Assembly: GCA_002841765.1 (NCBI GenBank)
Contig: PHAV01000003.1
Location: 62,001-126,000 of the forward strand
Length of the DNA: 64,000 bases
From: Deltaproteobacteria bacterium HGW-Deltaproteobacteria-4
Lineage (GTDB): Bacteria; Desulfobacterota; Desulfuromonadia; Desulfuromonadales; UBA2197
Direction of reading: 5' to 3'
Positions 1 to 9,611 of this stretch are shown here, one piece after another. Each line of letters starts with the position of its first letter. Positions within the stretch are counted from its first letter, which is position 1. The position numbers and the translations under genes are program-made. The notes under the pieces were generated by a model. It saw only the letters and a list, made by a program, of their open reading frames with translations, was not told the origin of the DNA and searched no databases.

Positions 1-2
1 CT

Positions 3-3000
3 GAAATCAACCCCAATACCGACAACAACCTTTCCCGTACCGAGACCGGTCCGGTGCTGACACAGGGTTTGATGCTTTTCCTCAACCAGACCAACGTCAT
101 CGACTGGGGCAAGCATGAATATGAGATGGGCGAGAACGGCGGCATCAGCGGCATCGTCTACTACGCGGTGACCCGTGCCGAGAACGATCCGCGCTACGCC
201 GCCGGTGAAGACTGGGAGCCCGGTATCCCGCGGGTGCAGGTCAACCTCTACCAGGACTTCCGCACCAACGCCACCGGTGTCCCTGGCCCGGACGGGAAGA
301 TCGATGATCTCGACCGCGATGGTATGGAGACTCTGGCCGACGTCGATAATTACCCCTTTGGCTGGCGGGACGGCACTGTTGCCAAGGGGCCGGAGGATCT
401 CGACCGCAATGCCAACGGCATCTTCGATAGCGGCGATGCCATCCAGATCACCACCAGCGACAGCTGGGACGATGCGCTGCCGAGCGGCTGCATCCAGACC
501 CTGCCGGTGATCGCCGGCCAGGAAGCGCGCGAGTGTTTTGACAACTTCGGCACCTGGAACCAGGTGCGCCCGGCGCTCTTTGATGGTGGCTATGCCTTCG
601 CCTCCTACGTCCCCGGCGGACTCTCCAGCGGTCGCCCCGAGGTCGAAGGTCTGCCGGTCGGCACCTACATCGTTGAGGCGGCTAACCCTTACCCCGGCGT
701 CTACGATTTGCAGAAGGAGGAAAGCAAGAATGTCGATTTTGGCGACACGCCGATTCCCAGCCCGATGTTACTGCCGCAAGTCTGCGTTGGCGATCTGCAT
801 CAAGTCCCCGCCGAGTTGACCCTCTTCCCCGGCGTCGCTGCTCCATCGGCCGGCAGCTTTACTCCTCTTTGTGATCGCAAACAGGTGGAGCTGACCGATC
901 GTAATAACACCGGCGCCAACTTCTTCTACTTCACCGAGGTACCGAAAGCGGCGCGGGTTGTCGGTTTTGTTAACAACGACCTCTCGGCCGAATTTGATTC
1001 GACCAGCCCGATCTTCGGTGAAAAAGCAGCGCCGATGTGGATTCCGGTCTCCTTCCGTGACTGGCAGGGGAACGAGATCACCCGCGTCTACTCCGACGCA
1101 TACGGGGCCTACAACGCCCTGCTGCCGTCGACCTTCAGTATCAATGTCCCCTCCGCTACCGGGGTGGCGCCGAACATGATCACCGCGGTGCTCAATGATC
1201 CGGGGCCGATTCCCGACCCGAATAACCCCGGACAGATGATCATCGATCCCAACTACGACGAGCGTTTCGCTGTCGCTCCCTGGACGCTGCACTACGAAGT
1301 GGGGCGTACCACCTACCTCGATACGCCGATCGTGCCGGTGGCCGCTTTCGCTACCATCCCCAGGGGGACTCTTGACACCGGCGTTCCGGCTGGCACTCCG
1401 GTGATCGCCAGCGCTATCGGTAACAGCGGTGCGGCAGCAATTTGTACCGAGCAACCCGGCACCATCCTCACTATCACCGCAGCAACTGCTGCTGACGGCC
1501 GCGACAACGGTTTCGGCCCTGAACGGGGAGAGGTCTGGATCAACGGCACACAACTCGATCCTGCCACCATTGTCATCTGGACCCCGACACAGATCATCGT
1601 CGGCACCAGCGGTGTCACCTCCGGTCCTTTGGTTGTAGTGCGTAAAGATACCGGCTCGGCCAACGAGAACGGACTCCGCATCGAGTTCGTCGACTGCACC
1701 GACCCGACAATTCACCTCGTCACCGGCGGCAGTGTTTATCCCTATCCTGATGGCAAGAGCATTCAGGCGGCCATTGACGCAGCCGATCCTGGGGACCTGA
1801 TCCTGGTCGGTCCGGGCAGCTATTTCGAGAACGTCATCATGTGGAAACCGGTGCGCTTGCAGGGCAGCGGCGCCGGGGTAACCCACATCTTTGCCAACCC
1901 CAACCCGGCCGAGCGCCTGCAGGCCTGGCATCTTAAGACCCGTGGTTTGCTCGGCATAACCGCCCCGGCCGTCCTCAACCCGTTCCTGGCCAATGAAGCT
2001 CCCGGCATCCTGGTGACCGGCCAACCGCCGACCCCTGCTCCTGGCGATCAGCGTCTGCTGTTCGATGTCCCATCGTTGATCGAAGGTTTCGAGATCAGCG
2101 GCGCGCTTTCCGGCGGCGGCATTTATGTCAACAATGACGCCACCGGTTTACAGATCAGTAACAACACCATCCGCAGCAATCAAGGGAACCGGGGGGGCGG
2201 CATTGTCATCGGCATCCCTGATCTCGACCCGAACATCCCCATGGGCAATACTGACATCGTCATTCGCGACAACCGCATCGCTGCCAACAGCGGTGTCATC
2301 GGACCGGGTGGCATCGCCATTTATGGCGGTTCCAGCGACTACCTGATTGAGGACAATCGTGTCGTTGGCAACTTTTCCCGCGATTCCGGCGGCGGTATCG
2401 GCCACGTCGGGCTCTCCGACGGTGGCGTCATCCGTGGCAACAAGGTTCTTTTCAACGAGGTCTTCTACGGTCTCCTCGTTCCCGGCGGCGGCCATGGGGG
2501 CGGCATCTTCATCGGCGGCGAAATTCCGCCTCCACCGGCGTTGCCACAGATTTCCGGCGGTGCCGGTAACGTCATCATCGAGGCAAACCTGATTCAGGGG
2601 AACCTCGCTGGTGCCGGTAACGGGGGCGGCATTGCCGCCTACGCTTTCAACGGTCTGGATGTCGTGGAAAACCCGACCAACGATCCGGCCGATCTTGCTG
2701 GTCCGTGGGGAACTCTGACCATCCGTAACAACATGGTCGTCAATAATGTCGCTGCCATCGGTGGAGGCGGCATCTCGCTGCAGGATGTCACTGCCGCGAC
2801 TATTGTCCATAATACCGTCGCCCGCAACGACAGCACCGCCACTGCGGCGCTGGCTTTCAATGCCGGCAATCTGACCGTTTCTGTGCCGCAGGGAGCCGGG
2901 GTTGTCAGCAGTGCGCACAGTGTCTCGCTGCGTGCGATCCCCGGATTTACTCAGACCTACTCTGACCCGGTGTTGGTGAACAACATCGTCTGGCAGAACC

Positions 3001-4487
3001 GCAGCTTCTTCAATGACGGCAGTCTCAACGGTACCGCCGGCGGTCTTGCCCCGGCCAGTCAGCACCCCACCATGCCACACGCCGACTTCTGGGATCTCCA
3101 GGTGGCCGGCGCTCTCGATCCGGTCAACGACGTGCTGCATCCGACCTTCTCGATCCTCACGGATATAACCGGCTTCGACCCGGCGAACATCGCCCGGGAT
3201 CCCGGCCTGGTGCGTTACTACTACAATGACATCGAGTCCTCCACGGTCCTCGATGAAGGCGGCAATGCCATCACTGTCCGTTTTACCCCGCTGTCGGCGG
3301 ATGCCGGTGATTATCACCTTCTCACCGTCTGTTCACCGGCGGTGGATGCTGCTGATCCGCTTTTCAGCGTTGTTACGGATATTGATGGTGAAATCCGTCC
3401 CGACGGTGTCAGCAACGATATCGGCGCTGACGAGTACAACCCGAACATTGAACCCCCGCCCTCGAGAGTGCTTGAGCTGTTGGCTCCTAGTGTCGGGGAG
3501 GTGTTGACCGCCGGAACCAACGTGATTGTGCGCTGGACCGGACTGGTCGGTGCCGCGAGTTATGATCTCGGTTATTCCCTTAGCCCCGGCAGCCCGTTCC
3601 GACTCTTCGAAGGCGGGATCACGGATACCTGTCTGGATCTGCCGATTGCGCCGGAAATCTCCGGAAACGCGGTGCGCTTTGGCATTATCGCTCGCGATGG
3701 TGAAGGACAGATCCTGGGCCGCGATCTCAGCGATGAACCGTTGAGTATCGTCGTGCAAGCGCTGCTCAGCCCGAATGGCGGCGAGGTTCTCACCGGCGGC
3801 AATACTGTTCCTATCACCTGGACCAGTATGTACTCCCCGGCAACAGTGAATCGCGTCGCCCTGTGGTACCAGACCGCTGTTGACGCCCCGTGGATGGCAA
3901 TCGGTGTCACTGCCGACACCGGCAGCTTCAACTGGACGGTGCCAACTCTGCCGGCCACTATCACCACTGCCCGTGTCGCTCTGGCCTTCTACGGCGTCGA
4001 TGGCAAGTTGCTGGTGAGCGATAGCAGTGCCGCACCCTTCACCATCGTCGCCCCCCTGCCGGCACCAGCCGCGCTGGCAACCCCCGCAACGCCAAAAGCG
4101 TTTGGCACCTCGGGGACGGGCGGCGTTGGCAGCGTGGTCCCGAACTCAACGACGGCGTCGACCGCCACCCCGACGGTAGAGGTCTTTATTCCTGCCGGTG
4201 GCGAGATCTTCGCGGCCGGGGAGAGTGTTCCGCTCCTCTGGAGCAGTCCTTCGACCGATAAGGTTGGCGTCGGCGTCGAGGTTGCTTTCAGCGGCGACGA
4301 TGGCAGCACCTGGCAGATCATCGGCCAGCAGGATGCGGATGCCGGTTATCTGCTCTGGACGGTGCCGGCCTTGGAAAATGACACTCAAAGGGGATTCATC
4401 GAAGTGCGGCGTCTCGACGCCGAAGGTGGCGTCATCGATCGCGACCGCAATGACGCACCCTTTGCCATCACCGCTCCAATCAACTGA
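3..4487 (+). CDS. Giant secreted beta-helix protein with SdrD-B-like, IPT and Ig-like modules (5' end outside window)
   Basis: The reading frame is open from base 3 with no stop, so the GTG at 54 is probably internal and the real start lies upstream. Numbering from 54, residues about 30-220 resemble SdrD-B/Cna-B modules, with Asp-rich EF-hand-like loops near 80-125. Residues about 465-545 look like an IPT/TIG fold. Residues about 560-1080 are a right-handed parallel beta-helix with many short Gly/Asn-rich turns (NosD/DUF1565 type). The C-terminus has three Ig-like repeats, each opening with a GGE-type turn. Such proteins are surface or secreted; no catalytic role is visible. It is first of four co-directional genes and shares its C-terminal modules with the fourth, so all four may act together. 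Function unknown. Confidence 0.85.
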   Translation, partial: EINPNTDNNLSRTETGPVLTQGLMLFLNQTNVIDWGKHEYEMGENGGISGIVYYAVTRAENDPRYAAGEDWEPGIPRVQVNLYQDFRTNATGVPGPDGKIDDLDRDGMETLADVDNYPFGWRDGTVAKGPEDLDRNANGIFDSGDAIQITTSDSWDDALPSGCIQTLPVIAGQEARECFDNFGTWNQVRPALFDGGYAFASYVPGGLSSGRPEVEGLPVGTYIVEAANPYPGVYDLQKEESKNVDFGDTPIPSPMLLPQVCVGDLHQVPAELTLFPGVAAPSAGSFTPLCDRKQVELTDRNNTGANFFYFTEVPKAARVVGFVNNDLSAEFDSTSPIFGEKAAPMWIPVSFRDWQGNEITRVYSDAYGAYNALLPSTFSINVPSATGVAPNMITAVLNDPGPIPDPNNPGQMIIDPNYDERFAVAPWTLHYEVGRTTYLDTPIVPVAAFATIPRGTLDTGVPAGTPVIASAIGNSGAAAICTEQPGTILTITAATAADGRDNGFGPERGEVWINGTQLDPATIVIWTPTQIIVGTSGVTSGPLVVVRKDTGSANENGLRIEFVDCTDPTIHLVTGGSVYPYPDGKSIQAAIDAADPGDLILVGPGSYFENVIMWKPVRLQGSGAGVTHIFANPNPAERLQAWHLKTRGLLGITAPAVLNPFLANEAPGILVTGQPPTPAPGDQRLLFDVPSLIEGFEISGALSGGGIYVNNDATGLQISNNTIRSNQGNRGGGIVIGIPDLDPNIPMGNTDIVIRDNRIAANSGVIGPGGIAIYGGSSDYLIEDNRVVGNFSRDSGGGIGHVGLSDGGVIRGNKVLFNEVFYGLLVPGGGHGGGIFIGGEIPPPPALPQISGGAGNVIIEANLIQGNLAGAGNGGGIAAYAFNGLDVVENPTNDPADLAGPWGTLTIRNNMVVNNVAAIGGGGISLQDVTAATIVHNTVARNDSTATAALAFNAGNLTVSVPQGAGVVSSAHSVSLRAIPGFTQTYSDPVLVNNIVWQNRSFFNDGSLNGTAGGLAPASQHPTMPHADFWDLQVAGALDPVNDVLHPTFSILTDITGFDPANIARDPGLVRYYYNDIESSTVLDEGGNAITVRFTPLSADAGDYHLLTVCSPAVDAADPLFSVVTDIDGEIRPDGVSNDIGADEYNPNIEPPPSRVLELLAPSVGEVLTAGTNVIVRWTGLVGAASYDLGYSLSPGSPFRLFEGGITDTCLDLPIAPEISGNAVRFGIIARDGEGQILGRDLSDEPLSIVVQALLSPNGGEVLTGGNTVPITWTSMYSPATVNRVALWYQTAVDAPWMAIGVTADTGSFNWTVPTLPATITTARVALAFYGVDGKLLVSDSSAAPFTIVAPLPAPAALATPATPKAFGTSGTGGVGSVVPNSTTASTATPTVEVFIPAGGEIFAAGESVPLLWSSPSTDKVGVGVEVAFSGDDGSTWQIIGQQDADAGYLLWTVPALENDTQRGFIEVRRLDAEGGVIDRDRNDAPFAITAPIN

Positions 4488-4494
4488 CCAATGA

Positions 4495-4517
4495 CCGGGG
4501 GCGCAACGCGCCCCCGG
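4495..4517. other. Perfect 10-bp intergenic hairpin before the first multicopper gene
   Basis: A 10-bp GC-rich perfect inverted repeat (arms 4495-4504 and 4508-4517) with a 3-base loop lies between the stop at 4487 and the Shine-Dalgarno sequence at about 4521. No U-tract follows. It is more likely an mRNA-processing or stabilising hairpin, or a partial attenuator, than a full terminator. Confidence 0.6.
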
Positions 4518-4535
4518 TACAAGGGAGTCAACGAT

Positions 4536-5807
4536 ATGACCACTCTGCAGAAAAGATTGATGTCCCTGGCGGTCGGCCTCATCGTCGCGGCCGTGGCTTT
4601 GCCGGCACAGGCCGGGGTCTTCCCCCAGTGTCCGACCCGGGATCCAGCTCCCGGTTCGCCAATTGTATACGGTAGCTGGTTCGCTGATGGTAACGGCGAC
4701 GGCGTCCTGCGCGCCAGCGACGGGGAGATCCCCAATGCTCTCTCGCCCAACCAGGTCTGTGTGCACCTGACCGCCGGTGATGGCTTCACCAATATGGCCG
4801 ACGGTCGCGAGCAGTACATCTTCGGCTTTGCCAACGCCACCGGCTTCATGCCCATGGAGGGCGAAACCTGGGACGCGGTGATGATGGCGTACATGGAGAC
4901 GGCGGTATTCCCGGCCCCGACCCTGACCTTCCGTGAAGGGGACGAGGTCTATCTGTCGCTGACCAACGTCGGCATGATCAATCGCCCCGATCTCTTCGAC
5001 CCGCACTCGGTGCACTGGCACGGCTTCCCGAATGCCTCGGCAGTCTTCGACGGTGTCCCCGATGCCTCGATCATTATCAACATGGGCTCGACCCTGACCT
5101 ATTATTACCAGGTCGTCGAGGCCGGCACCTTCATGTATCACTGCCACGTTGAAGCGACCGAGCACATGCAGATGGGGATGCTCGGCAATCTCTACGTCAC
5201 CCCGCTTCAGGATGCCGGACCTGCGCTCAACGGATTTACCATGTTCGCTTACAATGACGGCGACGGCTCCACCGGCTACGACGTCGACTATCCGATCCAA
5301 ATTGCCGCCTTTGACCCCCTCTTCCACGAACTGCACATCGACGTGCAACCGCTCCCCTTTGCCGACATGGACGACAAGTACCCGATGCTCAATGGCCGCG
5401 GCTATCCGGATACAGTGAATAACGGAGCCCTTGATCCGGCATTGCACCCGCGGCCCAATGCAGCGCCGGTCTCGTCCCTGATCGAGGCGTCTCCTGGCGA
5501 CCGTATTCTGCTGCGGATCTCCAGCCTTTCGACAACGTCTTATCACACCCTGACAGTACAGGGGATCCCGATGCAGGTGGTCGGTAAGGGTTCGCGCAAG
5601 CTCGGTCCGGTCAATGACACCAGCCAGTATTACACCACCAATTCCATCACCATCGGTGGCGGTCAGGCGATTGACGTTATCCTCGATACGGCCGGTATTC
5701 CGGAAGGAACTTACTTCCTTTACACCACTAATCTCGATCACCTCGCCAACGAGGCGGAGGATTTTGGTGGCATGATGACGGAAATCCGCATCCAGGCGCC
5801 TCTTTAG
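4536..5807 (+). CDS. Secreted multicopper-oxidase-like protein A (HWHG and HCH motifs)
   Basis: The protein has 423 residues. I chose ATG 4536 because AAGGGAG precedes it and it yields a clean signal peptide ending in PAQA; ATG 4491 would start before the hairpin. An EF-hand-like loop (DGNGDGVLRASDGE) lies near 46-60. The first cupredoxin domain has HWHG at 160-163 and HCH at 202-204, followed by a further His and an MGM, which are type 2/3 and type 1 copper ligands. The second cupredoxin domain (about 310-420) has no HxH pair. Multicopper oxidases couple one-electron oxidation of a substrate (phenols, Fe(II), Mn(II), Cu(I)) to oxygen reduction. The missing second-domain ligands are present in the next gene, so a joint active site is possible. 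Substrate unknown. Confidence 0.85.
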   Translation: MTTLQKRLMSLAVGLIVAAVALPAQAGVFPQCPTRDPAPGSPIVYGSWFADGNGDGVLRASDGEIPNALSPNQVCVHLTAGDGFTNMADGREQYIFGFANATGFMPMEGETWDAVMMAYMETAVFPAPTLTFREGDEVYLSLTNVGMINRPDLFDPHSVHWHGFPNASAVFDGVPDASIIINMGSTLTYYYQVVEAGTFMYHCHVEATEHMQMGMLGNLYVTPLQDAGPALNGFTMFAYNDGDGSTGYDVDYPIQIAAFDPLFHELHIDVQPLPFADMDDKYPMLNGRGYPDTVNNGALDPALHPRPNAAPVSSLIEASPGDRILLRISSLSTTSYHTLTVQGIPMQVVGKGSRKLGPVNDTSQYYTTNSITIGGGQAIDVILDTAGIPEGTYFLYTTNLDHLANEAEDFGGMMTEIRIQAPL

Positions 5808-5838
5808 ATAGATGTTTCCACTTCGGGAGAGAAAATAT

Positions 5839-7212
5839 ATGAACAAGTTATTTCAACATATCATGCGGAGCCTGACGTTGGCCGTGGCCCTGCTCTGGGG
5901 CGCCGCCTCAGTCGCCTTGGCTATGCACGGGAATGTCGAGGTCGCGGGGGTCACCGGCACAGACTTCCAGTTCACTGCCAGGTCCGGCTACATCACCACC
6001 GGCGACGGCAACAACGTCTATTTCTGGGGTTATGCCAACGGCAGCAGCGCGGTTCAGTACCCCGGCCCGACCCTGATTGTCAGCGAGGGGGCCACGGTGA
6101 CAATTCGTCTCGTCAGCCAACTCCCCGAGGCGACCTCTCTGGTCATTCCCGGTTTCTCTGTCACCGCGACCGGCGGCCAGCCTGGACTTCTGACCCGCGA
6201 GGCCCCGGCCGACGGCGTCACTGCCGTGACTTACACCTTTGTCGCCGACCGTCCCGGCACCTTCACCTACTACAGCGGCACCCACAGCGATTTGCAGGTC
6301 GAGATGGGGCTGCTCGGGGCGCTCATCGTCCGCCCCACCAACTTTAACGCGATGGATCCAATGCTGCGCACCGCCTACGGCGACGCGCGCTCGGCCTACG
6401 ATCAGGAATACCTCTACCTGCTCAGCGAGATGGATCTTGAGACCCACATCCGGGCGGAAAAGGGGCTCTTTTCGGAGATCGACACCTCCAGGTTCTGGCC
6501 GGTCTACTGGTTTATCAACGGTCGGACCGCCCCCGATACCATGCTCAGCGATAATGTCAGTTGGCTGCCGAACCAGCCATACGGCGCCATGACAATGATG
6601 AATGCCGGCGAGCGTGTGCTGATGCGCATGATCGGCGGCGGCCGCGATCTTCACCCCTTCCACACCCACGGTAACAACTTTGACCAGATCGCCCGCGATG
6701 GCTGGTTGCTGGCGACACCGACAGACCTTGGAACTCGTACTGCGGAAGTCGGTGTTATCCCTGATAAGTCGATCTCCGATTTCACTCAGACCGTGGTGCC
6801 GGGGGCGACCCACGATGCCATCTTTGCCTGGACCGGCCGAGGACTCGGCTGGGATATTTATGACGGTAGTAACCCCAACCACATGATGGCGACACTGGTT
6901 GACGCCAACCTCGACGGTTTCGACGACAACACTTATGAGTACATCGCCGACCACGGTAAACCCTTCCCGGTTATCCTCCCCGGCCAACAGGAAGTGACCT
7001 TTGGAGCATTCTACAGCGGCAGCCCCTTTCTTGGTGCAGCCGGCTCCCTCCCACCCGGTGAGGGCGGTAACAATCCGAACTCCGGTTTCGCCTTTATGTG
7101 GCACTCGCATAATGAAAAGGAGATGACCAATAACGACATCTTCCCCGGCGGCCTGATGACCATGGTCATCGTCGAGGCACCGGTGGTTGAAGCTCCGATG
7201 CCGATGCCGTAA
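5839..7212 (+). CDS. Secreted multicopper-oxidase-like protein B (HPFHTHG and HSH motifs)
   Basis: The protein has 457 residues. ATG 5839 follows GGGAGAG and gives a signal peptide ending in VALA; ATG 5812 would lie inside the spacer. The first cupredoxin domain keeps the fold sequence (a PGPTL strand and a GTFTYYSG turn) but has lost every copper ligand. The second has HPFHTHG at 272-278 and HSH at 422-424, without a type 1 Cys. This is the reverse of the upstream protein: it has what that one lacks, and the reverse. The two genes are 31 bp apart and almost certainly co-transcribed. Alone it could hold at most a partial copper centre; a complex with the upstream product is the economical reading, but that is inference. 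Confidence 0.85.
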   Translation: MNKLFQHIMRSLTLAVALLWGAASVALAMHGNVEVAGVTGTDFQFTARSGYITTGDGNNVYFWGYANGSSAVQYPGPTLIVSEGATVTIRLVSQLPEATSLVIPGFSVTATGGQPGLLTREAPADGVTAVTYTFVADRPGTFTYYSGTHSDLQVEMGLLGALIVRPTNFNAMDPMLRTAYGDARSAYDQEYLYLLSEMDLETHIRAEKGLFSEIDTSRFWPVYWFINGRTAPDTMLSDNVSWLPNQPYGAMTMMNAGERVLMRMIGGGRDLHPFHTHGNNFDQIARDGWLLATPTDLGTRTAEVGVIPDKSISDFTQTVVPGATHDAIFAWTGRGLGWDIYDGSNPNHMMATLVDANLDGFDDNTYEYIADHGKPFPVILPGQQEVTFGAFYSGSPFLGAAGSLPPGEGGNNPNSGFAFMWHSHNEKEMTNNDIFPGGLMTMVIVEAPVVEAPMPMP

Positions 7213-7240
7213 CCTGCAACCCAAAAAAAGGAATAGCGCT

Positions 7241-9514
7241 ATGAAAATGCTGAATGCGATAATCTTGGGGGTTGCGACCACGGCTCTGCTGCTCTTTGCC
7301 GCCCCGTCGATTCAAGCCGCGACCTACAACCTGACCGCCAGGGCTGGCACAGTGACCATGCCGGACGGAGTCAATGTTCCGGTATGGGGGCTGGCGGAAG
7401 GAACAGATCTGCCATTAACACCGGTACCCGTGCTCATTGATGCTGTCGATGAGACCTTGACGATTAACCTGACCAACCAGCTTCCGGAACCGGTCTCTTT
7501 GGTGATTAATGGTCAGACCGCTCAGGGCGGTATGGCCCCGGTCTTCTTCAACGATGCAGAGGGGCGTCGACGGGTCTTCTCCTTCACCCATGAAGCCGAC
7601 GCCAATGGTGGTACGGCAATTTACACGTGGTCCAATCTCAAGCCAGGCACATATCTGATCACCAGCGGCAGCCACCCGTCGGTGCAGGTGCCAATGGGGC
7701 TTTACGCAGTGCTTCAGGTAAACGCGGCTGCTGATGAGGCCTATCCCGGACTAACCCACAATAGCGAGGCCACCCTCCTCTTCAGCGAGATTGACCCGAT
7801 GCTTAACCAGGCGGTTTCCGATGGAATCTACGGCGATCCGGCCGGAGCCTACCCGACTGCGCTCAAAGTCGGCTACAAACCGAAGTATTTCCTCCTTAAC
7901 GGCCGCCCCTGGTCGGCAAGTGCTCCGCCCCTCGCCACCGTCTCCGCCGGCGACACCGTGTTGTTGCGCATGCTCAACGCCGGATTGCGCCCCCGCACCC
8001 CGCTCTTCCCCGGTCAGGCGCTGATCATGATTGCCGACGATGGCAATCCTTACAACTATCAGCCGACTCAATACAGCGCCGATCTTGTTGCCGGCAAGAC
8101 TCTTGACGCGTTGCTGACCATTTCGGCGACGGCACCGGCCGGCTACCTGCCAATGCATGATCGTATGCTCGGCTTGACTGGCGGCGGCATGCTCGGTTAT
8201 CTGGCAGTTGACGATGGCGTTCCGGCGACGACCTTGACTGTGGCCGTCACCGGCCCCGGCAGCGTCTCCGCCACCAGCCTCCCCGGTGGTATTACTGCAT
8301 GCAATGAAACCGGCGGGAGCAACTGCACGGCGACTTTCCTGGTTGGTACGGCTGTTACCCTGCACGCCGTCCCGACCAGCCCCGACAGCGCTCTGACCAG
8401 CTGGAGCGTAACTCCAACCATTAACCCCGGTGAATGCACCACTCTTGGCGACTGCGTCGTTACCCTTGATCAGTCCAGGACGGTCACCGCGGTCTTCTCC
8501 ACCTTTACGACGACAACCCTGATTTCACCGAATGGCGGCGAGCAGGTTCCAATCGATGCAACCTTGCCGATCCGCTGGACTTCTCCGGCCGATGACTACA
8601 CCTTTGATATCGGTTACTCTGCCGGACCCGGGGCACCCTTCCGTCTTATCGCCAGCCGCGTGGGTGGCCGTGAGTTCCTTTGGAATCTGGCGGCCGCCAA
8701 TCTTCGTCCGTCAACCGGAGTCCGCCTGGCTATCGTGAGTTATGATGCCGCCGGCAATGTAGTCAGTCGTGATAGCTCCGACGCGTCTTTCTCCTTGGTT
8801 TCGCCACTCGCTTTGACGTCGCCGAACGGCGGTGAGAGCCTCGCTGCCGGGAGTTCCCATGCCATTACCTGGAGCGTGCGACCGACCACGCCGACAGCAA
8901 CCCGCGCCAGTCTCTGGTACCAGTCGACGCCGACCGCTGACTGGAGTCTCATCGCTGATATTGATCCGACCTCCGGCAGCTACATCTGGAACGTGCCGTC
9001 CGCACTGACCACCACGGCCAGCGTGGCCATGACTATCTACGATGCGGCTGGAAAAACAATTGCCACGGATAGCAGCGATGCTGTTTTCAGTATTGTGCCA
9101 CTGGCAGTTCCAGAGGCTGCGACGACGCCAGGCGCTGTGCGCAACAGCAACGTTACCTCTGCTGATGTAGCCGTGCCGCCTCCGGTCTCTGCTCCTGCTC
9201 CTGCTCCCACAGCGCAAGAGATCGGCCTGGCACTTCTCTTCCCCAATAGTGGTGAGGTGCTTTCCGGCGAAACGTCTTTCACCATCCTTTGGCAGTCACC
9301 CGCTGACGCCGTTGCATTCGGTCTTGACTATTCGTTGGATGGCGGGGAAAATTGGCAGAGTTTGGCCAAGGATCTTGACGGCACCCAGTTTGATTGGGAG
9401 ATTGATCCCAAGTTGCGCGGCAGCAAGTCTGTGCTGCTGCGAGTCACCGCTTTTAACGCCAAGGGAGATGTCATGGCCCGCGACCTTGCTGATGAAGCAT
9501 TCTCAATCGACTGA
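7241..9514 (+). CDS. Secreted ligand-less cupredoxin protein with three Ig-like C-terminal repeats
   Basis: The protein has 757 residues. ATG 7241 follows an AAGGA site and gives a signal peptide ending in IQA. Residues about 27-330 form two cupredoxin-like domains closely patterned on the preceding gene (PxPVLID, LKPGTYLITSGSH, VLLRMLNAG), but no HxH, HCH or HPFH motif is left, so copper binding is unlikely. About 345-425 resembles a bacterial repeat domain with paired cysteines. Three Ig-like modules starting SPNGGE, SPNGGE and FPNSGE end the protein and match those of the first gene. It may be a structural partner of the two copper proteins. A terminator closes the operon 41 bp downstream. 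Confidence 0.8.
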   Translation: MKMLNAIILGVATTALLLFAAPSIQAATYNLTARAGTVTMPDGVNVPVWGLAEGTDLPLTPVPVLIDAVDETLTINLTNQLPEPVSLVINGQTAQGGMAPVFFNDAEGRRRVFSFTHEADANGGTAIYTWSNLKPGTYLITSGSHPSVQVPMGLYAVLQVNAAADEAYPGLTHNSEATLLFSEIDPMLNQAVSDGIYGDPAGAYPTALKVGYKPKYFLLNGRPWSASAPPLATVSAGDTVLLRMLNAGLRPRTPLFPGQALIMIADDGNPYNYQPTQYSADLVAGKTLDALLTISATAPAGYLPMHDRMLGLTGGGMLGYLAVDDGVPATTLTVAVTGPGSVSATSLPGGITACNETGGSNCTATFLVGTAVTLHAVPTSPDSALTSWSVTPTINPGECTTLGDCVVTLDQSRTVTAVFSTFTTTTLISPNGGEQVPIDATLPIRWTSPADDYTFDIGYSAGPGAPFRLIASRVGGREFLWNLAAANLRPSTGVRLAIVSYDAAGNVVSRDSSDASFSLVSPLALTSPNGGESLAAGSSHAITWSVRPTTPTATRASLWYQSTPTADWSLIADIDPTSGSYIWNVPSALTTTASVAMTIYDAAGKTIATDSSDAVFSIVPLAVPEAATTPGAVRNSNVTSADVAVPPPVSAPAPAPTAQEIGLALLFPNSGEVLSGETSFTILWQSPADAVAFGLDYSLDGGENWQSLAKDLDGTQFDWEIDPKLRGSKSVLLRVTAFNAKGDVMARDLADEAFSID

Positions 9515-9555
9515 TCCGCATCGGCGCAATGTCGCGCTGATCCTTTAAAAATGAG

Positions 9556-9587
9556 AAGGAGCGGGATCGACATCCTGCTCCTTTTTC
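9556..9587 (+). terminator. Intrinsic terminator of the multicopper operon
   Basis: Arms 9556-9567 and 9572-9583 pair over 12 bp with one G-U wobble and a 4-base loop. The right arm runs into a T-rich tail. It ends the transcript from the beta-helix/multicopper genes before the lipoprotein gene at 9612. Confidence 0.85.
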
Positions 9588-9611
9588 TTATTCTCGACCC
9601 ACGGAGGTTCG

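Noticed and set aside
4536-7212. Copper nitrite reductase
   Set aside because: The motifs are HWHG/HCH and HPFHTHG of multicopper oxidases, and the sequences lack the nitrite-reductase type 2 site pattern.
768-7281. Several long antisense open frames (for example 768-2024, 2148-3317, 4146-5846 and 5908-7281 on the minus strand)
   Set aside because: They lie opposite well-supported secreted-protein genes, are rich in Arg/Gly/Val/Asp from GC-skewed codons, and have no ribosome sites or recognisable domains.
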